A DNA stretch of 19,576 nt from Actinomycetales bacterium (GTDB lineage Bacteria; Actinomycetota; Actinomycetes; Actinomycetales; BWSM-131). The stretch is taken from contig JASBSH010000434.1 of assembly GCA_030149025.1 (NCBI GenBank), positions 1 through 19,576 on the forward strand, in the 5' to 3' direction. Under the pieces are notes generated by a model. The model had not been told where the DNA came from. It worked only from the letters and a program-made list of their open reading frames with translations, and searched no databases. Of the stretch, positions 1-7,148 are shown piece after piece; within the stretch, counting starts at the first letter, position 1, and each line of letters begins with the position of its first letter. Both the position numbers and the translations under genes were made by a program.

Positions 1-300
1 GACATCGCGAACTGGATGATCCCCGGCAAGATGATCAAGGGCATGGGCGGGGCGATGGACCTCGTCCACGGCGCCAAGAAGGTCATCGTGCTGATGGAGC
101 ACGTCGCCAAGGACGGCTCCTACAAGATCGTCAACGAGTGCTCGCTGCCCTACACCGGCAAGGGCGTCGTGCAGCGCATCATCACCGACCTCGCGGTCAT
201 CGACGTGACCCCCGACGGGCTCGTGCTCGTGGAGACCGCACCGGGTGTCACCGAGGACGAGGTGCGGGAGAAGACCGAGCCGCCGCTGAAGACCCTGTGA
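1..300 (+). CDS. scoB: 3-oxoacid (succinyl-CoA) CoA-transferase subunit B, 3' end
   Basis: This is the C-terminal 99 residues of a gene whose start lies left of the window; reading frame 1 is open from the first base to TGA at 298-300. The segment DIANWMIPGKMIKGMGGAMD, followed by GAKKVIVLMEH, a SYKIVNECSLPYTG stretch and a VVQRIITDLAVIDVT stretch, is characteristic of the beta subunit of succinyl-CoA:3-ketoacid CoA-transferase. That cytoplasmic enzyme moves CoA between succinyl-CoA and acetoacetate or related 3-oxoacids. The catalytic glutamate lies earlier in the subunit and cannot be seen here. This is ordinary carbon metabolism and appears to mark the left border of the envelope locus; it has no evident link to the polysaccharide genes. 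Confidence 0.93.
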   Translation, partial: DIANWMIPGKMIKGMGGAMDLVHGAKKVIVLMEHVAKDGSYKIVNECSLPYTGKGVVQRIITDLAVIDVTPDGLVLVETAPGVTEDEVREKTEPPLKTL

Positions 301-310
301 CCTGACCTCC

Positions 311-2035
311 TTGGTGCCGGTATCGAGACCGACCCGTCCGGAACGACTGTCGGTCACGACGCTGTCGGTCTGCGTTCTCGCGTTCGGCGCGTGGTTCGTG
401 ACGCTGGGAGCCGACCTTCGGGACGGCGGTCATGCCGTGGCGCTGGCGTGGCGGCTGTCGCTCGGGGACGGCGTGTTCACCGACGAGATGAACGTCCAGG
501 CCCTCGGCGCGCTCTGCGCCGTCCCGGTCACGTGGCTCTGGACCCACCTGTTCGGGGTGAGCGGCCTCGTCCTGACCTCCCGCGTCTTCTACCTGCTGCT
601 CAGCGTCCTCGTCGGTGCGGTCTGCTACGCGGCTCTCCGCCGGGCGCTGGCCCCGATGACGGCCGCCCTCGCCGTCCTCGTCCCCTTGTTGGCGCTGCCG
701 TACCAGCTCCCGGTGCTCAGCTACAACACCGCGCCCATCCTGTTCGTCCTGCTGGCGCTGTCGACCGGGATGGCCGCCTTGTGGTCTCGGCGTGGCCGGT
801 GGGCAGCGGTTGCAGGCGCCTCCGCAGCCGCGGCAGCGGTCTCGAACCCGACGATGACGCCCGGCGCGGTCCTCCTGTTGCTCTGCCTGGTGATGTTGTC
901 GCGTCAGAAGCCGGTCATCACGGGCGTGTTGGTCGGGGGAATGGCGGTCACCGTGCCGTTCGTGGCGTGGCTCCTCCTCGGGCCCGGCCCGGCGGCGATC
1001 TCGGACACGCTGTCCTACACCCTTGCCTACCAGGCGGACCGGCCACCGCCGTCCACCCGCTGGGCGACCCTGGTGGACACTTTCGGGAGCAACCTCGGCT
1101 CCCCCAGGTACTGGCCGATGTGGGCGTTGGCCGCGGCCGCGTCGATCCCGTTCCTGCCCAAGTTTGTTCGGGGTCTCGCGTGCGTTCTCGTGCCCTTTGC
1201 CGCAGCGGCGGTCTCGCTGCGCGACGACTTCACCACCGACCCTCCGGCGTTGTTCGGCCGCCCGGTCGGCACTCTCGCGATCGTCGTGTCCCTGGCGCTG
1301 GTGGTCCCGTTGACCGTCTTCGTCCTGCAGGAACGGCGCCGTGACCTGACCCGGATGCTGGCTCTCTCCCTACCTGCCGCCGCGCTTCAGACACCGATCA
1401 TCGGCGCGACCACGTCGAGCGGGCCGTTGCTCGGGGTGGCGGTGATCGGCGCGACGCCGGCGCTCGCGGCGCTGGCCGCCGGCTGGGTCGAGATGGTGAG
1501 GACCTACGTCCCGGGGCGGGCCGTCATGGTCACCGGGCCGGCACTCGTGGTCGTCGTCGCCGGGGTGCTGGCACTGCGTCCGTTCTACGACCCGTTCCCG
1601 TGGCAGCTGACCGCACGCATCACGTCCGGCCCCTACGCCGGGCTGTCGACGAGCCCGGAGCAGGCGGCCCTGTTCGACGTGCTCCGGCGCGACACCCAAC
1701 GGTGGCTCCGGCCCGGCGGCACGGTGCTGTTCTACGGCACCATCCCGGGTGGCTACCTCATCGCGGACAGCACACCCAGGACGAACATCCTCTGGCTGAA
1801 CGACTTCGGGCAGGCCAACACGCAGACCCTGCGCTACTTCTCCAGGAAGGGTGGGCCGCCCGACGTCGTGTTCGTGGAGGTGCGGTCCGCCAGTCGCGCC
1901 GGCGGTTGGGACGAGCTGGCGGCACGGGACCCGCTGATGGGCTTCGTGCTGCGGAACTACCGCGTGGCCGACGCAGGCACCGGCAAGGTGTACCGCATCT
2001 TCGAGGCCGGGGACGCGGGTCCGGTCAGCCGCTGA
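311..2035 (+). CDS. Polytopic membrane protein, GT-C glycosyltransferase-like
   Basis: This is a 574-residue integral membrane protein. Hydrophobic segments include about residues 15-34, 64-80, 92-110, 113-130, 137-157, 164-195, 202-223, 268-300, 318-339, 372-392 and 403-422. They are followed by about 150 hydrophilic residues (425-574) likely to be outside the membrane. The first loop carries RLSLGDGVFTDEMN, with D58-E59; an acidic pair in the first external loop is typical of polyprenyl-phosphate-sugar-dependent GT-C enzymes. I infer transfer of a sugar from a lipid carrier to a surface glycan, but no named family is certain. The start is TTG 311 or GTG 314, 10-13 bases after the CoA-transferase stop, without a clear ribosome binding site. 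The 3' end overlaps the convergent gene by 11 bases. It could be a DUF-type membrane protein without transferase activity. Confidence 0.75.
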   Translation: MVPVSRPTRPERLSVTTLSVCVLAFGAWFVTLGADLRDGGHAVALAWRLSLGDGVFTDEMNVQALGALCAVPVTWLWTHLFGVSGLVLTSRVFYLLLSVLVGAVCYAALRRALAPMTAALAVLVPLLALPYQLPVLSYNTAPILFVLLALSTGMAALWSRRGRWAAVAGASAAAAAVSNPTMTPGAVLLLLCLVMLSRQKPVITGVLVGGMAVTVPFVAWLLLGPGPAAISDTLSYTLAYQADRPPPSTRWATLVDTFGSNLGSPRYWPMWALAAAASIPFLPKFVRGLACVLVPFAAAAVSLRDDFTTDPPALFGRPVGTLAIVVSLALVVPLTVFVLQERRRDLTRMLALSLPAAALQTPIIGATTSSGPLLGVAVIGATPALAALAAGWVEMVRTYVPGRAVMVTGPALVVVVAGVLALRPFYDPFPWQLTARITSGPYAGLSTSPEQAALFDVLRRDTQRWLRPGGTVLFYGTIPGGYLIADSTPRTNILWLNDFGQANTQTLRYFSRKGGPPDVVFVEVRSASRAGGWDELAARDPLMGFVLRNYRVADAGTGKVYRIFEAGDAGPVSR

Positions 2036-3521
2036 GCCGCAACGAGGTCCACCCACGGCCGGCCTTCGAAGCGCCGGCGAACCCGCCGTCGCCGTCCCCG
2101 CGGTACAGCCACAGGCTGCCGTCCGCCCGCCGGGCGAGGAGGTCGGCGTTGCCGTCCCCGCTGAAGTCACCGGTTCCGACGAGCGCGTCCATCACCTGCC
2201 AACCGACACCGATCCGGCGCGGTTGCCGCACGCCCCCGGTCCCGTCGCCGGAGTGGAGCAGGAGGCGCCCTCCGCTGTCCCGCGACACGAGATCGGGGTA
2301 GGAGTCACCGTCCCAGTCCCCGACCGCGGTGAGGAGGTTCGTTGTCCCGAGCTGGCCCACTACCCGGGCCGGTCCCATGCCTGCCGCCCCGGTGCCCGGG
2401 TACAGGAGCACGACCCCGTCCGAGGCGCGTCGCGCCAGCAGGTCGACCGTGCCGGAGGCATCGAAGTCCCCGGCCCCGAGGATCGCGTCCATGCCGGCCC
2501 AGCCGCGCCCGATCTGGACCTTGCCGAGGAAGCCACCGCTACCGTTCCCCCGGTAGAGGTACAGGCGCCCGGCGGCGTCCCGGGCGACCAGGTCGCGGCT
2601 GCCGTCCTTGTCCATGTCGCCCACGGCCGTCACCGAGGTCATGGTCGCCCAACCGGTACCGATCTTCCGGGACGTCGCGAAGTCGCCCTTGCCGCTGCCC
2701 GTGTACAGCAGCATCGAACCGGTCGACTGAGTGGCTATCACGTCAGCGGACAGGTCAGCGTCCCAGAGCCTCGGGAACGCCTGTGCGGCACGTCGAGCGG
2801 GCGGTGGGCACGGCGAGAACCGGGCGGTCGTGTAAGCGGGTGCGGGCTCCCCGACGTACTGCTGGCAGGGACCGAAGTCGTACTGCGTGGCCGCCGCCCC
2901 CGTCCACCAGGACGTACGGCCCATGGCCCCGTCCCAGCTGAGGCTGATGTGGACGTGCTCGACGTGGGGGCTGGAACCGGTGTAGGGCTTCCAGGTCCCT
3001 GTCCACGACTGCCAGGTCTGCCGGTTCCAGATCACGTACATCACCCCGAGCCGACGAGCGTTACCACCGATGACGCCGTCCTGGTCCGGGCCCGCCAGCC
3101 AGGCGAGGAAGGAGTCGGCCTTCGCCTTGTCGCCGGGGTCCGCCGCATTGACCATCCAGTCGAGGGCGCGCCCGTCCTTGTGTTCGCTCACGCCACCGAT
3201 GGAACAGGCACGAAGGGTTCCGATGGAGGCAGCGCCGTACGTGTCGAGGAGCAGCTGGCGCAAGGCGAGAGTGCCCGGCTTGGCGGACGGCTCGCACGAG
3301 ACCTGGCCCACGTACCGGGCCGGCGCCTCCGGCCCCGTGGAGAAGGCGACGGACGGCGTGGGGACAGGGGTCGGCGCGGCCAGGGCCTCGGCCGCGGTCA
3401 GGGCCTCGGCCGCGGTCAGGGACGACGCGGAGATCGCCCAGACAACTGCCGCGGCGACCGAGAGCCGAAGGAGCCACGGACGGCGGCGTGGCGTACTGGA
3501 GTGGCTGGTGGGGGTGCTCAT
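2025..3521 (-). CDS. Secreted LAS/M15-like metallopeptidase-fold protein with FG-GAP repeats
   Basis: This is a 498-residue exported protein. Residues 1-49 form a signal peptide: PRRRPWLLRL basic region, hydrophobic core 21-35, Ala-rich cleavage region. Residues about 75-210 resemble the ARB-07466/M15-like domain. SEHKDGRALD (112-121) gives the HxxxxxxD pattern with H114 and D121, and PHVEHVH (185-191) gives ExxH with E188 and H191. These are the zinc and catalytic positions of LAS peptidases, which cut peptidoglycan cross-links. A Pro/Ala linker leads to five roughly 48-residue FG-GAP/VCBS repeats (about 250-498) with calcium-site-like DxDxDG segments (GDMDKDGSRD, GDWDGDSYPD), which should fold as a beta-propeller. 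It lies 90 bases downstream of the SpoIID/LytB gene on the same strand, so an operon is likely. Its own ribosome site is weak. Peptidase activity is inferred; some relatives may only bind. Confidence 0.85.
   Translation of the reverse strand: MSTPTSHSSTPRRRPWLLRLSVAAAVVWAISASSLTAAEALTAAEALAAPTPVPTPSVAFSTGPEAPARYVGQVSCEPSAKPGTLALRQLLLDTYGAASIGTLRACSIGGVSEHKDGRALDWMVNAADPGDKAKADSFLAWLAGPDQDGVIGGNARRLGVMYVIWNRQTWQSWTGTWKPYTGSSPHVEHVHISLSWDGAMGRTSWWTGAAATQYDFGPCQQYVGEPAPAYTTARFSPCPPPARRAAQAFPRLWDADLSADVIATQSTGSMLLYTGSGKGDFATSRKIGTGWATMTSVTAVGDMDKDGSRDLVARDAAGRLYLYRGNGSGGFLGKVQIGRGWAGMDAILGAGDFDASGTVDLLARRASDGVVLLYPGTGAAGMGPARVVGQLGTTNLLTAVGDWDGDSYPDLVSRDSGGRLLLHSGDGTGGVRQPRRIGVGWQVMDALVGTGDFSGDGNADLLARRADGSLWLYRGDGDGGFAGASKAGRGWTSLRLSG
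3383..3418. repeat. Perfect 18-bp tandem duplication in signal-peptide coding DNA
   Basis: The 18-base unit GGGCCTCGGCCGCGGTCA occurs twice head to tail at 3383-3400 and 3401-3418. On the coding (minus) strand it encodes two copies of the six residues TAAEAL, giving TAAEALTAAEAL just before the predicted signal-peptidase region. It keeps frame, so copy number could vary without destroying the protein. Confidence 0.9.
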
Positions 3522-3611
3522 CGAATGAGTGATCGGCCCGCCCGCCCGGCCCCTTGAGCCTGGGAGGCCGTCCCGCTGAGCAGTCGCGATGGTGCGCCCG
3601 GCGCAGGGTTG

Positions 3612-5642
3612 TCAGGGAACCAGGGTGTAGCCGCTCCACCCGCTGCCGACCTGGCGCGGCTGCTTCAGCTCACCGGCCGCGGTCGACGCGAACAGCAGCA
3701 GGTCCCCGTTGCGCTCACGTCCCAGCAGGTCGGGGAACCCGTCCCCGTCCCAGTCGCCGGGGCCGACGAGTGCCGTCAGTCCACTGAAGTCCCCGGCCAG
3801 CTGCCTCGCTGCCTGGAACCCGCCCTTGCCGTTGCCGGGGTAGAGCCACAAGGACCCCGAGCCGGCGCGGCGCGCGACGATGTCCATCGCCCCGTCGCCG
3901 GTGATGTCACCGGCCGCGGTCAGCAGGTCCATCCCGGCCCAGCCGCGACCCACCTGCCTCGGCGTGAGCCAGCCGCCGCTCCCGTTCCCGGGGTAGAGCC
4001 ACAGCGAGCCGTCGGCGGACAGCCGCGCCAGGACGTCGGAGCGCTTGTCGCCGTTCCAGTCACCCACGCCGAGCATGGCGTTGACCGACCACCACTTGCC
4101 TCCGATGGAGCCCTGACGCCCGAACCCGCCCCGGCCGTCTCCGCGGTATAGCCACAGGTTCCCCGTCGCAGGGTTCCTGGCGAGGATGTCCTGCGCGCGG
4201 TCTCCGTCCCAGTCGCCGACCTGGCTGATCAGGTTCCTGGTGTACCAGCCGTACCCGATCTGGGTGCGCCTGCCGAACGAGCCGGAGCCGTCCCCGGGGT
4301 AGAGCCAGAGCGCTCCCGACGGCTCAGTGGCGATGACGTCCGCCCGACCGTCGCCGGAGAAGTCACGGGGGAAGGCCGCGGTGTCGATGAAGCGGAACCA
4401 GTTCGAGCGGAAGGGTGTGGTGCTGGTGTTCATGACCCGCCGGAAGTCGTCGCCGGTGATGGTGACCGAGGCCTTGGAGCCCACGACCGTCATCCGAAGG
4501 ACGCGGCCACCCATGTCGCCGTATCCGTTCCGCTGGTCGATGGACACCTGCCTGACGGAACCGATGGCCGGGTAGGCCTTCTCCAGCCGGGAGAGGTCCA
4601 CCGTCTGGCGCCAGGTGTGCACGCCGGAGGCCATCCGCCCGTCGTAGGGATCCGCCTTGGCGACGAGGTAGGGGTGGGCGGAGGACCCGGGCGCCGTCCA
4701 TCCTCCGTTGGAGGCACTGAACTCCGTCAGGGCCAGCTGCTGGTTGCCGGAGGAGTTCTGGAAGTAGAGGACGACCTCGTTGGTCGCCGCGATCGCCGCG
4801 TCCGTCCGCGGATGCTCGTTGGAGCGCAGGAGGTTTCCGGAGGCGTCGTACTCCGCGGTGCCGTAGAAGACCTGGCACGCGGTGGTGTCGCAGGTGTCCC
4901 AGAGCTTGGCCGTGGCCCCAGCGCGTAACCGGGCGGCGTAGGTGCGGGCGGCCACGGACTGTGCCCGCAGCGCGTCGTCCTCCCACCCGGCAGGCATCTC
5001 GCGTGGCACCACACCTCGCAGGTACTGCTCCATGGGCAGGACGGCTACCGAGTACAGCCTCGTCGTCGTGGCCTCGGGGACCGCTCGGATGACGCCGCGG
5101 ATCTCCCGCCGCGTGCCGCTGGGAAGGACCAGCCGAACCGACCCGCTCGCGGCGGAGAAGGCGGCGTCGGGCCCGAGGGTGCCGGCGGCGTACCAGACGG
5201 ACCACTGACCGTCGTCCAGGCGCTGCAGCTCCAGGCCCGCCGGACGACGGGCCACACGCCAGCCGTCGTACCGGGCCCCGGTCGGCAGCTCGACCTTCAC
5301 CGTCCCCGACGAGAAGGTCAGCGGCTCGACCGGGTGCACCTCGACCACGTTGTCGTTGTCCGCGCTGATCTGAACCCGGATCGGGCTGTCCCTCAGCGCA
5401 CGTCGCGACGTGCCCGGGTAGTAGAAGTCGATGATCTCCTGCCAGGACAGTCCCTTGTTCGCGGCTCCGTAGGCGCCCCACTGGGACAGACCGCGACCGT
5501 GGCCGAACCCGTGGCCCTCAACGGTGACGCGGCCGGAAGCCGGTCGGATGACGACTTCCGCCGCCTGCGTCGGAGCAGCAAGCAGTGTGACGGCCAACAC
5601 GGATGCGGCGAGTGCGGCAAGCCCACGGTGCGCAAACGGCAT
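3612..5642 (-). CDS. Secreted SpoIID/LytB-domain protein with FG-GAP repeats
   Basis: This 676-residue exported protein has a signal peptide (1-27, ending APTQAAE). A SpoIID/LytB domain follows at about residues 38-420: GHGFGHGRGLSQWGAYGAA (43-61), EIIDFYYPGT, then YLRGVVPREMP (207-217) with E215 at the place of the catalytic glutamate of SpoIID-type lytic transglycosylases. RAQSVAARTYA and CDTTACQVFYG follow; C251 and C256 match the zinc-binding cysteine pair of SpoIID. Residues 421-676 are five FG-GAP repeats (DFSGDGRADV, GDWDGDRAQD, GDWNGDKRSD, GDITGDGAMD, GDWDGDGFPD). The expected role is cutting or binding wall glycan strands outside the membrane. I chose ATG 5642 because GGGGGG lies 7 bases upstream and the signal peptide begins there; an upstream ATG at 5699 would add 19 polar residues. 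It probably heads an operon with the metallopeptidase-like gene. Confidence 0.9.
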   Translation of the reverse strand: MPFAHRGLAALAASVLAVTLLAAPTQAAEVVIRPASGRVTVEGHGFGHGRGLSQWGAYGAANKGLSWQEIIDFYYPGTSRRALRDSPIRVQISADNDNVVEVHPVEPLTFSSGTVKVELPTGARYDGWRVARRPAGLELQRLDDGQWSVWYAAGTLGPDAAFSAASGSVRLVLPSGTRREIRGVIRAVPEATTTRLYSVAVLPMEQYLRGVVPREMPAGWEDDALRAQSVAARTYAARLRAGATAKLWDTCDTTACQVFYGTAEYDASGNLLRSNEHPRTDAAIAATNEVVLYFQNSSGNQQLALTEFSASNGGWTAPGSSAHPYLVAKADPYDGRMASGVHTWRQTVDLSRLEKAYPAIGSVRQVSIDQRNGYGDMGGRVLRMTVVGSKASVTITGDDFRRVMNTSTTPFRSNWFRFIDTAAFPRDFSGDGRADVIATEPSGALWLYPGDGSGSFGRRTQIGYGWYTRNLISQVGDWDGDRAQDILARNPATGNLWLYRGDGRGGFGRQGSIGGKWWSVNAMLGVGDWNGDKRSDVLARLSADGSLWLYPGNGSGGWLTPRQVGRGWAGMDLLTAAGDITGDGAMDIVARRAGSGSLWLYPGNGKGGFQAARQLAGDFSGLTALVGPGDWDGDGFPDLLGRERNGDLLLFASTAAGELKQPRQVGSGWSGYTLVP

Positions 5643-5649
5643 GAATTTT

Positions 5650-5655
5650 CCCCCC
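5650..5655 (-). promoter_or_regulatory. Ribosome binding site for the SpoIID/LytB gene
   Basis: GGGGGG on the minus strand lies 7 bases upstream of ATG 5642, within CTCGGGGGGAAAATTC. It favours this start over the ATG at 5699, which has no such element. Confidence 0.6.
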
Positions 5656-5752
5656 GAGGTACGAGTCCTGTTCGTTGTGTGCGTGCTACCGCACGGCACC
5701 TGAGGGTCCCATGGAATGCCCGAAAGGTGAAGATCCTTCCGAGGACTGGTGC

Positions 5753-7039
5753 TCAGGCGCCGATGACGCGGTGACGCACGCCGGGGAACCGTGCGGGGTC
5801 GGTGATGCGCCGCCCGTCGACAAGGACCTTCACCCCCGGCAGGTCGTCGGCCGACAGGTCCCGGTAGGCGGCGTGGTCGGCCTGGATCACGACCGCGTCG
5901 ACGGGCTCGCCCTGTTCATGGGGCGAAAGGTGAAGCGCCTGCAGCTCCTCCGGGCCGTACATCGGGTCGGACACCGTGACGTCGGCCCCGCGGCTCTTCA
6001 GCTCCTCGACGGTGGCGAAGACACCGGAGAACGCGGTCTCCTTGACGCCGCCGCGGTAGGAGGCGCCGAGCACGAGAACCCGTGCCCCGCGCAGGTCCCC
6101 GAAGCTCTCCTGCAGAAGGTCGACGGCGTGCGCCGGCATGGCCGCGTTCGCCTCGCGGGCGGCGCGCACCACGGTGGCGTCCGGGTCGTTCCAGAGGTAG
6201 AGCCGCGGGTAGACGGGGATGCAGTGCCCGCCCACCGCGATGCCGGGTTGGTGGATGTGGCTGTACGGCTGGGAGTTGCTGGCCTCGATCACCTGCTTGA
6301 CGTCGATCCCGTGCGCCCCGGCGAACCGGGCGAACTGGTTCGCCAGGCCGATGTTGACGTCCCGGTAGGTGGTCTCGGCCAGCTTGGCCATCTCGGCGGC
6401 CTCTGCGCTGCCGAGATCCCACACGCCGTTGCCCCGGCTGAGGTCGGGCCGCTCGTCGAAGTCGAGGACCGCCTCGTAGAACTGCTGCGCCAGTCGCGCA
6501 CCTGCCTCGCTCAGGCCACCGATGAGCTTGGGGTACCTGCGCAGGTCCGCGAACACTCGTCCGGTCAGCACGCGTTCGGGGCTGAAGACGAGGTGGAAGT
6601 CCTTGCCCTCCACCAGCCCCGAGCACTGCTCCAGCATCGGCTTCCATCGGGTACGCGTCGTCCCCACCGGGAGGGTGGTCTCGTACGAGACGAGCGTGCC
6701 GGGGGTCAGGTGCTCACCGAGGGACCGTGTGGCCGAGTCCAACCAGCCGAAGTCCGGTAGGCCTTCGGCGTCCACGAACAGGGGGACGACGACCACGACG
6801 GCGTCCGCGCCCGGCACGGCCTCGGCGTAGCTGGTCGTGGCGCGCAGGGCGCCGTTGGCCACCGCCTCGGCGAGTCGCCGGTCGAGCTCCGCCTCCCCGG
6901 GGAACGGCTCGCGACCGGCGTTCACGAAGTCGACGACATCACCGTTGACGTCGACACCGACCACCTGGTGCCCCTTGCCGGCGAACTGCACCGCCAGGGG
7001 CAGACCGATCTTCCCGAGCGCGACGACGACGATCTTCAC
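5753..7039 (-). CDS. Nucleotide-sugar 6-dehydrogenase (UDP-GlcNAc/UDP-ManNAc type, WbpA/WecC family)
   Basis: This 428-residue cytoplasmic enzyme oxidises C6 of a UDP-N-acetylhexosamine to the uronic acid with two NAD+. The N-terminal Rossmann segment is VVVALGKIGLPLAVQFA (4-20), where the first glycine of the usual GxGxxG is alanine. LVSYETTLPVGTTR, FSPERVLTGR (152-161), EMAKLAETTYRDVNIGLANQ and the catalytic-cysteine motif GGHCIPVYP (270-278, C273) follow. The C-terminal domain has VLGASYRGGVKET. The start is GTG 7039, with AGGAGG 7 bases upstream. Because WbpB-, WbpE-, WbpD- and WbpI-type genes follow in the window, I favour UDP-GlcNAc as substrate (WbpA role). UDP-ManNAc (WecC role) remains possible, since the epimerase is also present. 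It starts opposite the GT4 gene at 7149. Confidence 0.92.
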   Translation of the reverse strand: MKIVVVALGKIGLPLAVQFAGKGHQVVGVDVNGDVVDFVNAGREPFPGEAELDRRLAEAVANGALRATTSYAEAVPGADAVVVVVPLFVDAEGLPDFGWLDSATRSLGEHLTPGTLVSYETTLPVGTTRTRWKPMLEQCSGLVEGKDFHLVFSPERVLTGRVFADLRRYPKLIGGLSEAGARLAQQFYEAVLDFDERPDLSRGNGVWDLGSAEAAEMAKLAETTYRDVNIGLANQFARFAGAHGIDVKQVIEASNSQPYSHIHQPGIAVGGHCIPVYPRLYLWNDPDATVVRAAREANAAMPAHAVDLLQESFGDLRGARVLVLGASYRGGVKETAFSGVFATVEELKSRGADVTVSDPMYGPEELQALHLSPHEQGEPVDAVVIQADHAAYRDLSADDLPGVKVLVDGRRITDPARFPGVRHRVIGA

Positions 7040-7148
7040 GGGCGTTCCTCCTGCGGGGTGGGCAAGCCCGGCGAGCCTACCTTCCGCTACGGTTGCCGCT
7101 GCCCGCGGCGTCAGCTTGCCCTCTGTCCCCCTTCGGAGTGATTCGCGC
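7040..7148. promoter_or_regulatory. Divergent intergenic region, likely promoters both ways
   Basis: These 109 bases separate the start of the dehydrogenase (minus) from the start of the GT4 gene (plus), so both must be transcribed from here or from further upstream. Weak TAnnnT candidates are TAGGCT on the minus strand (7079 down to 7074) and TACGGT on the plus strand (7088-7093). Neither has a convincing -35 partner. Apart from the two ribosome sites (AGGAGG for the minus gene, GGAG at 7135-7138 for the plus gene) I see no operator-like repeat. Confidence 0.4.
7047..7052 (-). promoter_or_regulatory. Consensus ribosome binding site of the dehydrogenase gene
   Basis: AGGAGG on the minus strand (CCTCCT at 7047-7052) lies 7 bases upstream of the GTG start at 7039. 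It is the strongest Shine-Dalgarno element seen in the window and fixes that start. Confidence 0.8.

Noticed and set aside
3593..3605. Short palindrome TGCGCC-C-GGCGCA after the SpoIID/LytB stop, considered as a terminator
   Set aside because: With a realistic loop only about four pairs remain, no T-tract follows, and the next gene is on the same strand 90 bases away.
5682..5695. Small hairpin CGTGC-TACC-GCACG upstream of the SpoIID/LytB gene, considered as a regulatory RNA element
   Set aside because: A five-pair stem is expected by chance at this GC content and nothing else supports a riboswitch.
5643..5699. Upstream ATG (5699) as start of the SpoIID/LytB protein
   Set aside because: It adds 19 polar residues before a normal signal peptide, and the good ribosome site lies only before ATG 5642.
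5675..6760. 361-codon open frame on the plus strand opposite the dehydrogenase
   Set aside because: It is the complement frame of a gene with intact catalytic motifs and has no family features itself.
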